Source: Spodoptera frugiperda
Lineage: Eukaryota > Arthropoda > Insecta > Lepidoptera > Noctuidae
Direction of reading: 5' to 3'
NCBI RefSeq assembly: GCF_023101765.2
Contig: NC_064218.1
Span: 5,952,001 to 6,016,000, forward strand
Length of the DNA stretch: 64,000 nt
The notes beneath the pieces are model-generated. The model made no database searches. It was not told the origin of the DNA and saw nothing but the letters and a program-made list of their open reading frames with translations. The position numbers and the translations under genes were made by a program. Below, one piece after another: positions 1 to 11,205 of this stretch (position 1 is its first letter; every line of letters begins with the position of its first letter).

Positions 1-66
1 TTAAAACCAAAAATTTGCCGGAAGTCACTATTCCACGCGAACGAAGTCGCGGGCAAAAGCTAGTAG
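1..66 (-). repeat. CTAG-type lepidopteran repeat, 5' end, cut by the window edge
   Basis: Read on the minus strand this begins CTAGCTTTTGCCCGCGACTT and continues through the typical 'TTCGTTCGCG' core. It matches positions 42471-42533 with a single visible mismatch over about 63 bases. The rest of the element lies outside the window. The class of this family (Helitron-like or LINE-derived) cannot be settled from this piece. Confidence 0.7.
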
Positions 67-1132
67 GAAATAAATACCTAAGACCCTCAATCAATCGAAT
101 CTCCTGGGAAATATAAGAGAGATGTGCCATTTTCCTGCTAAAATTTATATCTTAGGACCTTCACTACCCTTTAATATATTAAATAATATGTCTGTTTAGT
201 TATTATTAAGGCGTGAAACGAAACCAATCGACGCTGCCTAATTCTAAAGGGTTCAAATATTCAGAGCAGGATCATAGAGATACATGGCGTGCCAATATTT
301 GTTCCGTCCAGTTAATACACAATAATGCTACAAGAATTTATCTCATTTGTAGAAATTGCCTCTTAAGTCATATTACGAATCGGTATTCAAAGGAAAGATT
401 TAATATAAATCGTTTCATTCATACCATTCCGATTTCAATAACATTGTCCAGAAATAGTAAAGCGACGATTTCCGATCACCGAAACTCCATTTGTCATCAA
501 ACAAAAACTAAACTTCGATTTACTTTTGTTGGATAGCCTGCCGGTGTCTTACATGTGACATCTATCAATCCGCACTGGGCTCTCGTGGTGGATTAAGGAT
601 TGATCCTCTCATCTTTCAGGAGGAACTTTTCGATATCCTATCGACAGAGACGTTTAAAAAGGTGGATTATCTCTATCGCCCCTACCTATCTCCGGACAGA
701 CTCCGATCTAAGGCCATTTTGTTCAACCATTAAAAAACATTTCGTCAATCTAACATCCAAAGACTCTTTTACCCTGATTCGGAATAAAGTTCCAAGTTTT
801 GCAAATGACAGTTGTTTGATATTGTTTTAATTAAAAGCTAATTCTAAGAAGACAGGCGAACTAAGCCTAACGAGAGAAATGATAAAGGAATTTTAATAAG
901 AGATAGGGCCATCCTTATTCCGGTTGTGGGTAGTTTGGAAATTATGAGGGTGTCCCTAAAGTTCGTGTTCTCTGTTCCGGATGAAAATTAATAACATTAT
1001 GTATGAAGGGAAGGTACTCGTCGTGTGGTGAGTGTGTTCGAAAACAACTTTTAAAGTACTTACCTCACAAGTACCTAAAACAAACTTTTGTAGGAAATCA
1101 GGACCATTTCATTTGAGAGTTGGGTAGTGAGA
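67..1132. other. No supported gene; AT-rich DNA
   Basis: Two open frames of 107 and 76 codons (213-536, which opens on GTG, and 600-830) lack any recognisable motif, and their composition is like the flanks. I see no splice-bounded conserved peptide. They are best treated as chance frames. Confidence 0.5.
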
Positions 1133-1432
1133 GCAGACTAATCAACATACATACATACACATATCGTCACGCCTTTAATCCCCTAAGGGGTAGGCAGAGG
1201 TGCACAATGTACACCCACTTTTCACAATTTATGTTGTAAGTCCCATGTAATAGGTGGTGAGCCTATTGCCATATACCGGGCACATTTCCAGACTCCGTGC
1301 TACCACTGAGAAATTTTCGAAAAACCGAAAAAAGCCCAGTAGTACTTCGCCCGACCCGGGAATCGAACCCGAGACCCCTTGCTCTGCAGTCGCACGCGCA
1401 ACCACTCGGCCAACGAGGCAGACTAATCAACA
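1133..1432 (-). mobile_element. tRNA-derived SINE with 15-bp target duplication
   Basis: On the minus strand the element starts at about 1419 with a tRNA-like head carrying an A box (GGCCGAGTGGTT) and a B box (GGGTTCGATTCCC). These are internal RNA polymerase III promoter parts. The head is followed by a tRNA-unrelated body and a tail ending 'GGCGTGACGATATGTGTATG' with GTAT repeats. The 15-base direct repeat GCAGACTAATCAACA flanks it at 1133-1147 and 1418-1432, so this is a clean retroposition event. It would rely on a partner LINE for movement. The cloverleaf is incomplete, so it is not a functional tRNA gene. Confidence 0.9.
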
Positions 1433-2816
1433 CATTCTCATTTATGTATTAGGTAAATGAACGTAGTATATACTAACCAAATGGGAAATAAATTTAACGA
1501 AAAACACATAATTTTCAATGATATAGAGCCTTTAACCGACTTCAAAAAGAAGGTTCTCGGTTTGAGTATGTATGTATGTTTGTGCGCGATTATCTTGCGT
1601 TTGGCTAAACCGATATTGATGCAGTTTTCAGCATAGTATTTTTCAGACTTAGGTGAAGGTTGACATTACACGACTTAAAAAAATGGAGGTTCGCACTGTA
1701 ATATGTGTTTTAAATTGATGGCTTTTGAAGTCGTAAATTTAGTAATAATGATATCCATTAAAAAAAAACAAACTTAAACTGACATGAAGAAATCATACCG
1801 CATACGAAAATAGCCCCCAGTAACTCAACAAGAGCCATATTTAAGGACCAAAATATGATACTACTAATTGTCCCTTTCATCGAATATCCATTCGATATCG
1901 ATTGTTCTTCCGGAGTATTGTCCAAGTGACATGTACGCAACCTTTTGTACGGTATGTGTAGTACAGGTGCCTATAGTAAATGTTAATGGACCTCCATAAA
2001 ACAAAAGAGTGTCACCAACAGTTGTTAACACAGTTGTAACACTGAAATGGGTTAATGGATTAACCTGAATGTGTGGTTTCTGGTTGAAGGATGAAAGTCT
2101 TTACGTGTGAAGTACAGTCCAGAAGTACACATTATTAGCCGAATCCAGATTTTTTTGTAGGTTAGTTCTATAGAAGTTTGGAGGTTCCTATTGGCCGTAG
2201 TGTGATGTTTGTATCTCATAACCTTCCTTGACAAATAGACTATCCTCAACTTTTTTTTTCATTAGAACCATTAATTTCGGAAATAAGCGCTTGGAAGAAA
2301 AGAGAAAGAGACAAAGAACTCAGTGTTCGCAAAGGTAATCATCTAAATTCAAATTTCGGACCATTAATATAATCCGAACATTCGGTAATTCGAATTAACG
2401 AGCGTCGACTGTACCTACATTTATAGAACAGAAAAAAATCTATAAGACCAATAAGTTTATTAGTCCAGGGTCGGTGCGCAGCAGAAATAAAATGTACAAA
2501 ACACTAGGTTTATTGTCGAGGGAAATGTTAGAAAATACTCAGGTTTTTGATATAAGCTACACTGGCTACTTTTTAGGTATATCCTTAGGGAGCTGGATGA
2601 AATATATATCCTCTTTGTTACACGCTCCGAGCCCTAGGGATAGGCACATTCCGAAATTACTATATGATCTTACGTGTAACGAGCAATTGTCATGAGAGTT
2701 GTAGTGTACGATTTTAGGGACGCCCCTTCAGTATAATAAAGGGATAATATTATCTAATGGCTTTTTGGTATTGTTTTTTTTTAGTGCTAAAATGTGTGAT
2801 CCAAAAAAGATCACTT
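1433..2816. other. No gene; one short dispersed-repeat motif
   Basis: At about 1540-1640 there is a stretch beginning 'ACCGACTTCAAAAAGAAGG' followed by GTAT repeats and 'GCGCGATTATC'. This pattern recurs in moth genomes as a retroelement fragment. Elsewhere the region holds only short open frames (60-73 codons) without recognisable domains. Confidence 0.4.
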
Positions 2817-3105
2817 GACTGCCTCTTTCGTCGAGCGGCCGCAAGTGCAACGGACGGGCAATGGGTTTCGGGTTTGATTTCGGGGTAAGGCAAAGTATTA
2901 CTGGGCTTTTGCCGGTTTTTCGATAATTTCTCAGTACAGCACGGAGTTTGATATTGTGCCCAGCCTACTGCCATATAATAGGCACACCCATTACATAGGA
3001 TTTATAAAACAAATGGTGAAAAGCGAGTGTACAGTGGCATTACGTGCCGTAATGTGCTCTGCCTACCTTTTCGGGAATAAAAGGCGTGACGATACGATAG
3101 ATAAT
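2817..3105 (+). mobile_element. tRNA-derived SINE, diverged copy
   Basis: Same family as the SINE at 1.1-1.4 kb, in the opposite orientation. It has a degenerate A-box region 'CGTCGAGCGGCCGCAAGTG', a B-box-like 'GGGTTTGATTTCGGGG', the body motif 'CGATAATTTCTCAGTA' and the end 'AAAAGGCGTGACGATACG'. Substitutions in both boxes suggest an old copy without promoter activity. No target duplication is evident. Confidence 0.8.
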
Positions 3106-3364
3106 TTGAATAATAAGTACTCACATTGCCTGATCAATCAATAAAATTCTCTGTTTTCGAGGAAATACATGGTCTAGTTTTCAATGGCAAAATGGTTGAT
3201 GACTTCGACCAAATAGTGTAATTACAGGGGAAAATGCTTCAGTTATAATTATACGTTTCGTTCACACTACATAGTTAGGACAATAGCTTATTAAAGATGG
3301 TGAGGGTCACGGTTGATTACAGGGTGCGTTTTTACTTTTTATTCAGTCTTAAGTATAGTAAGTA

Positions 3365-3646
3365 CCCTTAGTATGAGTTTGCTTTACGTTTAAAGTAATC
3401 GAAATAAGAGCGCGTTCGGTGTTCTTTTTTTAAGGAATAGGGGGCAAAAGAGCTGACGTGTCACCTGATAGTAAGCGATCAGCGCCTCCCATGGACATCT
3501 GAAACACAAGAGAAGTCACTGGTGCGTTGATGGCCTTTTTTAAGTAGTACACTGTGATTGGTTGGATCATTCGCACCGGCCAATCAGAGCGCCGAACGCG
3601 CTCTCAATTTGTTTTCGTTCAACGTAAAGTAAACTTGTACTAAGGG
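3365..3646. mobile_element. CCCTTAG hairpin MITE, split by a LINE tail
   Basis: The left arm (3365-3424) begins CCCTTAGTATGAGTTTGCTT. The right arm (about 3551-3646) is its near-perfect reverse complement and ends ACTAAGGG. TA dinucleotides flank both ends (3363-3364 and 3647-3648), which fits a Tc1/mariner-type non-autonomous element. Without the insertion at 3425-3545 it would be about 160 bp and fold into one hairpin. Other copies lie at 8.2, 11.6, 33.7 and 54.3 kb. Confidence 0.75.
3425..3545 (-). mobile_element. RTE-like LINE 3'-tail fragment nested in a MITE
   Basis: Reverse complement of the tail seen at 49390-49490. Shared motifs are 'GTCCATGGGAGGCGCTGATC', 'GCTTACTATCAGGTGACACG' and a short 3' A-rich end. 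Its position between the two MITE arms shows it arrived after the MITE. Confidence 0.65.
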
Positions 3647-4045
3647 TACAATACAGTACAGTTCAAGGTATTAAAATATATATACTCGTATATATACACA
3701 AATACTCGTATATCAGCTTTCTACAGATGTCCTAAATTGTTACTTAAAGTCAACCAGAGAACTTTTATGTCTAATTCTCACAGATTAAGTAATAGCTCCC
3801 TAATGCCTTACTAGGGTCACAGATTACTACTAAGTATGTCACTGGAGGACAATACGGGAAACTTGGGTTGATATTTAAGACTTTTACAGTAACTGAAAAA
3901 CTTGGTTTTAACATTAGAAGAAGTTGGGGACTAATTTTTATTTTGTCTTTTATTTCCCGAGAGTATAAGCAGAGGTATACATTAAGTATAATAAATATTC
4001 TTCGCAAAGTTTCAAAGTCATTATTTGCAAAGTCTTATGTATTAC
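3647..4045. other. No gene
   Basis: AT-rich sequence with a TATATAC-rich stretch near 3675-3715. Overlapping chance frames on both strands (3771-4007 and 3868-4077) show no recognisable features. Confidence 0.4.
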
Positions 4046-4212
4046 TAGCTGACCCGGCAAACTTCGTACCGCCTTAAACATTTTTTTCTCACCTTTTAAA
4101 CCTTCCCTGGACTTTTACAAATAATTCAAGACCAAAATTTGCCAAATAGGTCCAGCCGTTCTCGAGTTTTAGCGAGACTAACGAACAGCAATTGATTTTT
4201 ATATATGTATTA
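4046..4212 (+). repeat. CTAG-type repeat ('CTAGCTGACCCGGCAAAC' variant)
   Basis: Starts ACTAGCTGACCCGGCAAACT and runs through 'GTCCAGCCGTTCTCGAGTTT' to an end rich in TATATATG. The same start and body appear inverted at 11075-11205. This is a short non-coding dispersed repeat, widespread in insects; class not assigned. Confidence 0.6.
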
Positions 4213-4293
4213 TTTTTCATTTACTTAGGTGCAATTTCGTGTCTTAATGAGATTTGGAATAATAACTGCTGTGACACATACAAAAACTTAATT

Positions 4294-4400
4294 ACCGTAA
4301 AATGGGGTGAATAGAATTCTAGGTGTGATTAGATGTTATAAAATTTTTCCAACAATTATTCACCCCTCTTCTGTATCTATTCACCCCGTTTTACCGTTAC
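4294..4400. mobile_element. Short palindromic MITE (GGGGTGAATAG family)
   Basis: The left arm 'CCGTAAAATGGGGTGAATAG' and the right arm 'CTATTCACCCCGTTTTACCG' are inverted copies about 20 bp long around a roughly 65-bp AT-rich centre. TTA occurs at both edges and could be a 3-bp target duplication, though TA cannot be excluded. No coding capacity. Confidence 0.6.
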
Positions 4401-4795
4401 ATGTGGTTTGTTAACAGAAACCGTTCGAGGATGCTCGATTAGTTTCAATTCACACTGGGGTTCATAACCTGAGGTATGAGCGTGACATCTTTACAAACCG
4501 CATCCGAAAAGCGACAAACCCTTTCCCTTGCTCACCAGTCAGTCAGTAGCAGTCGTTTGCAACTGTTCAACTAATAGGCGGTTCAAGTTATGTTAACTTT
4601 ATGTCAAGAACTTTCAAGGTCACGTCATCAATGTCAGAAGTGACGTTGTTTGCAGCTTGAGAGTGACGTGACGTTACAATAACATGACACGCAACATTCT
4701 TTACAGTGATTAAACAACGTTCCGTTCTCAATACTAATCGTTGTTTTCTCTTTTAACGATGTAAAAGAATGTTATTATTTTATAAAACTTTGGTT

Positions 4796-4930
4796 TTTGT
4801 AGACTAGACTAGACCTATTATAAACATGAAAGTTTGTTTGTTTGGTTATTTGTTCTTCAATCACGCTGAAACTACTGAATAGATTTTAATGTTTATATAC
4901 AGACAGGGTATGAGCTGACTTGGGTGATAA
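4796..4930 (+). repeat. CTAG/RTE-type repeat fragment
   Basis: Contains 'AATCACGCTGAAACTACTGA' and 'ACAGACAGGGTATGAGCTGA', phrases shared with a dispersed moth repeat. The related phrase 'CAGTTTCAGCGTGATTG'-like sequence occurs at 35815-35835. Boundaries are uncertain. Confidence 0.45.
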
Positions 4931-5837
4931 GTTATTTTTTATGCTAATGGAAGGCGGAGAAATTCACTGTAAGAAGCTACTTATGTTATAATTTTGGTCT
5001 CACCTTATCTGACTATTTTTAATTTATGCCAGTCTTTTAAGAATGAGAGAAGAACAGTCGAACACATCTCTTGATAATAGAAACTAAATATACTTATTTC
5101 ATTAAAAAAAATTGTTTAGTTTTTTTTTTTTAATAAGAAGACCCGCTAACAGTTTAAGTCTTAGGAAACGAAACCCAAACTTTAATTCTCCAACAATTCC
5201 TATGACACAGAAATTTAAAGCTTTAGAACTTTGCACTCTATGCAATAAAGAAATTACGTCCAATATTCATTATCTAATCTATAATCTACTCCTACACAGT
5301 CATGCATGTTGGCCTAATTAGTAACTCTTCTGTCGCCCTGTGTATGCATATTTTATCTTTATAGCTCTGACGTCATTGCTTGCAATGGCTTTGAGCCGCA
5401 ACCATGCATAATGTCCCCCTGATACAACTAAGCTTTTCATCCAGTTATAAAGGAAACATGTACTTAATTATTAAATGGGGTTTTTTTGAAAAGAATGAAT
5501 ATTAATTATCACGTAACTGTTTGACGACGAACTCGAATAGTTTCAAGCCATGCTAGAGGCTCATAATAATTAATTTAATATGTCTCACGAAAGTTATAAT
5601 AAAATTAGAATTACTTAATATTAATTATTCAGCGTTTTTAATAAATTTCAATAATTAGTTTACTAATTGAGAATACTTACTACTTTTATAACTTTATGGC
5701 ATTTTAGGGAACAGTGAGAATAGTTCCCTAAGAAAAGGAGCATCCTCTGACCAGGCGAGGTGATTGTGGCTGGTGGGCTTTCTACTCAACTGTGGTTCGT
5801 TGGGATTTTCTATACATGTTTATACGTATGTAAACTG
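4931..5837. other. No gene; fragment of a palindromic repeat
   Basis: At 5505-5590 a piece reads 'CGAATAGTTTCAAGCCATGC' followed by 'TAGAGGCTCATAATAATT', related to the inverted-repeat element at 9350-9485. The 69-codon frame at 5112-5321 has no recognised motif. Confidence 0.35.
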
Positions 5838-7713
5838 CATACCCAACAAGCAAAGTAATCCTATAAGGAAATATTATAAGTCTATCATTACTAATAACGC
5901 TCTTGTAAAGGCATTGCGATAGACTTTTTAACTTATAATAGCATTTGCCAAGCCTTAACATACTCAAGTGCATTTGTTTTTATATCTCGGTCTTGTAGTT
6001 CGCTACAAGACTGATCTCTAAAACATTTATAGGACATTTTTACTAGTAATAGCATTTCACAAGCATACATATACTCAAGAGTAATAGCCTTTATAACTCA
6101 GTCTTTTAGTTAACTATAAGATTATCTTTTAGGACACTTTAAGGAATAAGTCTCCTATAATTGTTTGAAGTAAGACTAAATAATCCTGAATAATATTTTG
6201 ATCCTATAGTAGCATTTTGTGAGAGTAAATGATATTATAACATACTTAGCTGAAACGATTACAAGTTTGTGCCATCATAGTCTTGCTCGAGACTCTTTTA
6301 AATCTAATAGTACTTAAAAAGAGAGCTATAAGATCAAAAAGGTTTATAAGATAGTAGATCAATCACTTTACTAGTAAACAACAGGATCGGGATATAAATC
6401 AAGCGCGTCAAGTGCAAACACAGGTGAAGTAATTGAGGGTTCCGCGATCAATAATATTTTTTCACCCTTTTCCCACTACTCAGAAAGTAAAGAAGTTGAA
6501 AATTGGGAAGAAGAATACGATTTAAATAACGCAGAGACCACTGACTATAAAAAAATAACAAATGTCAAAAAAAATATTATCCGATAAAATTATTTTAACA
6601 TTAAAAAATTAAGTACTTATGGGTGTGTTTAAAAAATATGTGGATACAAAATCAGTAACAAATTGTGCATTCATGCTCGATGTAATGGTCATATATACTG
6701 TACTGGGAGCAAATCGGGAACCAAAAAAAGATTTGATGCAATAAAACTATTATGTTTTCTTGACTACAAACGAAATGAGTAGGTCTATACATATTGTTTA
6801 TATAAACTGGAAATCCACACCCATTGCAGCTTTCGGATAACACAAAATGTGTATTTGTCCAAGGCCATCTTATATTTGTAAGTAAAATCAAAGAAGATTT
6901 TGTCAAAAAACAGTCGACATCAGAGATGGTCGTATCAGAAAATACGACCATCTTGTTAATTAAATCCTAAAAAAAGGAAAATCGATCATTAACAGGCAGA
7001 CTTCAAGGGAACCCTAATTTGTTTTAAAATGGAGGAGAGTTATCTGGACAGAAACTGTTACAAATACTAATTTACCTATAATGATTCTATAAAGTACTTA
7101 ACGAAGAGCAATTTTAAAACATGGCGGATATTCATGACATTGTTGAAATAATTAATTTACAATAATATACTAATGTGCTATTTTTCGGAGGGCATTGTGA
7201 AATTAACTAAATTTTGGTACACATTTACAGTAAATATGACTTTCCCACGGGTTCACACCCTATATTTTAAATGTATTATTAGTTATATTTTACAATAACA
7301 CAAAATAATAGTTACGTTTTTTTTAAAAATAAATGACTACAGAACAACCGGCACCACGACCCGAAGCAACAACAAAAATAACCTCTTAAAATATACTTAT
7401 AACTAATAACTAAGTACATTACTAGTGCCTTATAAACAAGATTGCTTTAGTAAGATACTTATGTCAGATACTAACAAGAGCGTTTGTACTTGTAATTGTG
7501 TAGTCTCATAACATTATAGAAGCTATTGCGCTTAGTCAAGTATATTATAGGGCTTAGTAACATTTTATAAGTTGATTATAAGATAGATATAGAAATAACT
7601 GATCTTATAACTGCGCCCAAATCCAGCTTTGTAGAATGCTACAAGTTTCTTATAAGTGAAAATAAAAGTAGTCTTGAGATCGTTTTAAGTACTGATTTTG
7701 CTAGTTGGGTATG
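5838..7713. mobile_element. Candidate DNA transposon with terminal and degenerate subterminal repeats
   Basis: The two ends are inverted: 'CATACCCAACAAGCAAAGTA' at 5838 and the reverse complement of 7694-7713, 'CATACCCAACTAGCAAAATC'. Inside the left end, units of roughly 110 bp recur with many changes, starting near 5937, 6048 and 6203. They share 'TAGCATTT', 'CATACT', 'CTCAAG' and 'TATAAGAT'-like strings. The right end carries related words in inverse orientation ('AACGCTCTTGT', 'ACTTATAA'). A frame of about 70 codons (6370-6585, plus strand) reads serine-rich then acidic (motif ENWEEEYDL), and a 99-codon minus frame lies at 6652-6951. Neither is recognised. No target duplication was found. 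It could be a decayed or non-autonomous element; superfamily unknown. Confidence 0.5.
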
Positions 7714-8243
7714 TGCGATGTCAGATTTATGACTTCATCTATTCATTTACTCGTCGATCGTCTATGTGCGACTTCTGTCATGTATTATATAGCATGTATC
7801 GCCACAGAGATCAAACTCTAAATCTTATGTTCTTTAGTCATGTTTACGATCACCAGACCAACAATGTCTTGAGTTAAGAGTAAGAGTATTCAGACAATTC
7901 AATTAAAACTAATACCTAACATTTTGTTCTACTGGTGCAGGATGGTTCGTAGGTACTAAGAACTTATTCAATTCCAATACTTCAAGTTATTTAAACTTCC
8001 CGGGATAGTTTCACGGGACCGGCATTGTCTTATCACTTTTTCAATACCGCAGGATGAACTATTTGTTTTTTTTTTTTACTTGGTTAATAACTTCCAACTT
8101 CTTAAAGAACAAAAGAAAACCTATTTTTAAAATAGCATTAGGTACATGCTTGTATAAAAAACAAGCTTGTCAAACACTTTTTAAAAATAGCCCAACATCA
8201 ATACAGTATGGTGAAATCTGAAACTGCTATTGTGATTCTAGTA
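7714..8243. other. No supported feature
   Basis: AT-rich sequence with a T-run near 8063-8077. I see no coding or repeat signature. Confidence 0.4.
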
Positions 8244-8364
8244 CCCTTAGTATGAGAGCGCGTTCGGCGCTCTGATTGGTTGGTTTATGTGAGCCGCCCA
8301 ATTAGAGCGCCGAACGCGCTCTAGTGTCGATTACTTTAAACGTAAAGCAAACTCGTACTAAGGG
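8244..8364. mobile_element. CCCTTAG hairpin MITE
   Basis: Begins CCCTTAGTATGAG and ends CTCGTACTAAGGG, with TA on both sides. The core 'GAGCGCGTTCGGCGCTCTGA' is followed by its inverted partner 'AGAGCGCCGAACGCGCTCTA'. The left arm lacks the 'TTTGCTTTACGTTTAAAG' segment that the right arm keeps, so one arm is partly deleted. Confidence 0.75.
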
Positions 8365-8915
8365 TACAGAGGTAATAAGTAGAAGAAAATTGTTATCAAT
8401 ATAATAAAAACACACAAACAGATTCATCATCATCATTTCAGCTAACAAGATGGCTACTGCTAAACATATTATACTCTCTTTCATTGACTGACCAGATCAG
8501 TTCGTTGCCATCAACCGGCAGATAGATTACACAAAGTTTAATTATAAAATACAATAACATCCGCAGCATGGATGGAATCAATTATTAACATTTCAATATT
8601 GTCAGATGCAATACGTTTGGGTCATCGGAAAGTCAGTCAACTACAGTATTGATTAACAAGGAAATTACATCGCTATGATTAATTAGTTATCTCTCAATTT
8701 AAACTTTGTGTCTGTCTATGTAAAGTTCGTTATTGTTTGCAACAAAATTTGACCGATATTTGGCAATTTGACAAATAGTTTCTTAGTATAGTTTCTCAGG
8801 GATCAGTTATTTTGCCAATGAGAATTTTGGTTGGAGTTTTGCCCCATTTAGCGATTGAAGCGTAATAATGTGTTGATTTATCTTGAAAGTCATTTACTTT
8901 ACATCATGTCTTCTA

Positions 8916-9116
8916 AAGGTAAGCGTCCACAAACCCGCATCGTACGCATCGCACGCATTCCGTATGACGTCATCGGTACGCATCGTATGTAGGCATTGCC
9001 GATGACGCGTCCGTACGACGCGGAACAGTAGACGCAGTTGTATGAGTTTCTATACAAGACAAACTAAAATCCGTTGCGTGCGATGCGTACGATGCGGGCC
9101 TGTGGACGCTTACCTT
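8916..9116. mobile_element. 201-bp palindromic MITE (GGTAAGCGTCCACA family)
   Basis: Inverted ends: AAGGTAAGCGTCCACAAACC on the left and the complement of 'CCTGTGGACGCTTACCTT' on the right. The inverted repeat extends through 'CGCATCGTACGCATCGCACG'. TA lies on both sides (8914-8915 and 9117-9118), fitting a Tc1/mariner-type target. The arms contain repeated CGTACG/GCATCG words, and there is a perfect TGACGTCA at 8965-8972. A second copy at 16676-19352 hosts an R1 element. Confidence 0.8.
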
Positions 9117-9349
9117 TATAAAGTAAATCTTAGTTATACGACCTTAGGTATTATTTATCAATCAAGGTTGAATTGCTTAGCCGCTCGTAGAGACCTCAGT
9201 TAGTTCCTAGGATTAATTTGGAAGATAATAAATTATCCTTACTTTACGTCTGGGTAAGCAAGGGAAGTAGTGAGACTTAGTTGTTAAATTAATGATTATA
9301 TTATAACTTTCTTGAGACATATTAATTATTATGTTTTTCGGCTGACTCA

Positions 9350-9487
9350 CGTGACGAAGATCTCGACTAGTTTCAAGTCATGATAGAGGCTCATATTCAT
9401 GAGCAGCATTTCGCGAGACGACGCGGCGACTATCGCTCTGCTACTGACCAGTATGGTTTAAAACTAGTCTATAACCTCGTCAAATAA
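9350..9487. repeat. Inverted-repeat fragment (GACTAGTTTC family)
   Basis: 'GACGAAGATCTCGACTAGTT' on the left is roughly inverted by 'AAACTAGTCTATAACCTCGTC'-like sequence on the right. The middle shares 'GAGGCTCATATTCATGAGCA' with elements at 5.5, 21.4 and 31.5 kb. It is a decayed foldback element with no coding capacity. Confidence 0.5.
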
Positions 9488-11074
9488 TTATGTTAAATTA
9501 ATATTAATAGAAGAAATAATAATTATATAGGCACATAATAGTAGTAAAAAGGTCACATTGTTGCTAATTTTCAACTAGGTAAGGTGGAACGTTGGTAAGT
9601 AGCTATGAAATTATAAAAAGTATTTCTTCCTTCCTCAACTTTTGCACAATATTTAAATGAAAAGTTTTCTTAATTTACATTTCAAAGGATTACGGAGACC
9701 AGCGATTAAGACCAAGGCTTTCTTTTAAATTTTCATAATTTCCTTTCTTATTTTTTTCTACAAAAAACTTACATTAAGTATGCTTCTTAGGTATTTTCGC
9801 AGGCTGCTCAGCACATTTAATTTTATGAATGGATATAACAATAATTAAATGCATCTCTTCAAATAATATAAATGTTTATATGGGAAGAAAATATAAGAGA
9901 TTAAATTAAAAACAATCTTTTGCTAATATAAATTACAAGCAAAGCCATTGAAAAAGCACCCGTATTTACACGACGCTAAAAATGCTGTGTTCTAACAAAC
10001 CCTCAGTCCGTATAAAACCTTAAGCTTTTCACACATTGTCTACTAATTACGCACACTCCGTACCAGATACCTTCATGACGTAAATTAAAGGGGTCAGGTT
10101 AAACACACTAATCCTGGACTCGGGCGAAAATCATATAAATGTTACGAACCACCGAATAAATTATTCAGACCGTGTCGGACTTCAAACGACCTCTTTATAG
10201 CATTCACACTCTTACATCAAAGTCATAATGCTCATAACGGCTTAAAGAGTCTACTAAAGTATTATGTACAAACGCATGTAATCTTTTAGAGGCGGCTGCC
10301 GTAATACATGTAGACAAAAGGATCGCTTTATTAAACTTTCATAAGAGCAACACTTGATTGGAAGGTTCTGCCTGAAGCGGTGTTTTTGCTGTATACTGCT
10401 GACTCAGACTACGTAAGGGCTGCTCTTAACTTCGAGAGCACGAAGGGCCTAAGAGTTGGTAAAAGAGCAAAATGTTAAAAAACTTTCCGTTACATTTCTG
10501 AATACCACCATCCATTTTTTGGAAATTTGCTGATTTAAGACAAATTAGAGTCCTATCCTCCTCTTTGGTAATTCGGCTGGGAGAATCTCTTTATTCGATC
10601 TAGGTTTTTGTTCTGAAAGCTGTGATAGATTGACGGATTTATTTCACTTTTCGGTGAATGAAAAGAATCGCCGGACCGATCTATTCGCACTCGTACGCCA
10701 TTCCGAAGTCCGGCGCATACCATGGAAACTAGATCTATACATACATACATATATGCGTATATGCTACGCTATGTTGGAAATATGGGATTCACATTTTTGC
10801 TCTTTGAGTTTTAGCTTTTTGTGACTTTATCCTTATGTAAAATTCTCTTTATTATTTAACCTTTTACAGAATTTGTTTGCATAGTAATGTTAACACGTTT
10901 TCTATTGTTATTCGAGTCACGCAGCAGGGTTTTGGACTGGTAGCACGGATTTTTTTTTGTAATATGAATAATATATGGACCATAATGGACACGAATGAGT
11001 GAACTTTATAATTAACAAAAAATGTACGTTGGCTAGTTGTTTAAAACACTGAAGTTTTATGATATTTGCCATTT
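9488..11074. other. No gene
   Basis: Overlapping short frames on opposite strands at 10553-10824 are chance. A small ATAC microsatellite lies at 10737-10754. Nothing else is supported. Confidence 0.4.
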
Positions 11075-11205
11075 CATTCGCTAAAATTAGAGAACGGCTG
11101 GACCGATTTGGGTAATTTTGGTCTTGAATTATTTGTGGAAGTTAAAAACGAGAAAAAAATATTTGAGGCGGTACAAAGTTTGCCAGGTCAGCTAATAAAT
11201 AATTA
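11075..11205 (-). repeat. CTAG-type repeat, diverged copy
   Basis: On the minus strand it starts near 11202 with 'TTAGCTGACCTGGCAAACTT', then 'TACCGCCTCAAATATTTTTT', and ends 'CTCTAATTTTAGCG'. This is the same family as 4046-4212. Confidence 0.55.

Noticed and set aside
213..830. Host exons in the 107- and 76-codon frames
   Set aside because: No recognisable motif, no convincing splice context, composition like the spacer, and the first frame opens on GTG.
1380..1420. A tRNA gene on the minus strand
   Set aside because: A and B boxes are present but the molecule continues as a SINE body, has a target duplication and lacks a complete cloverleaf.
6652..6951. 99-codon minus-strand protein inside the candidate transposon
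   Set aside because: Cys/Phe-rich low-confidence frame with no domain. It may be the antisense of a decayed coding segment, and I cannot support a function.
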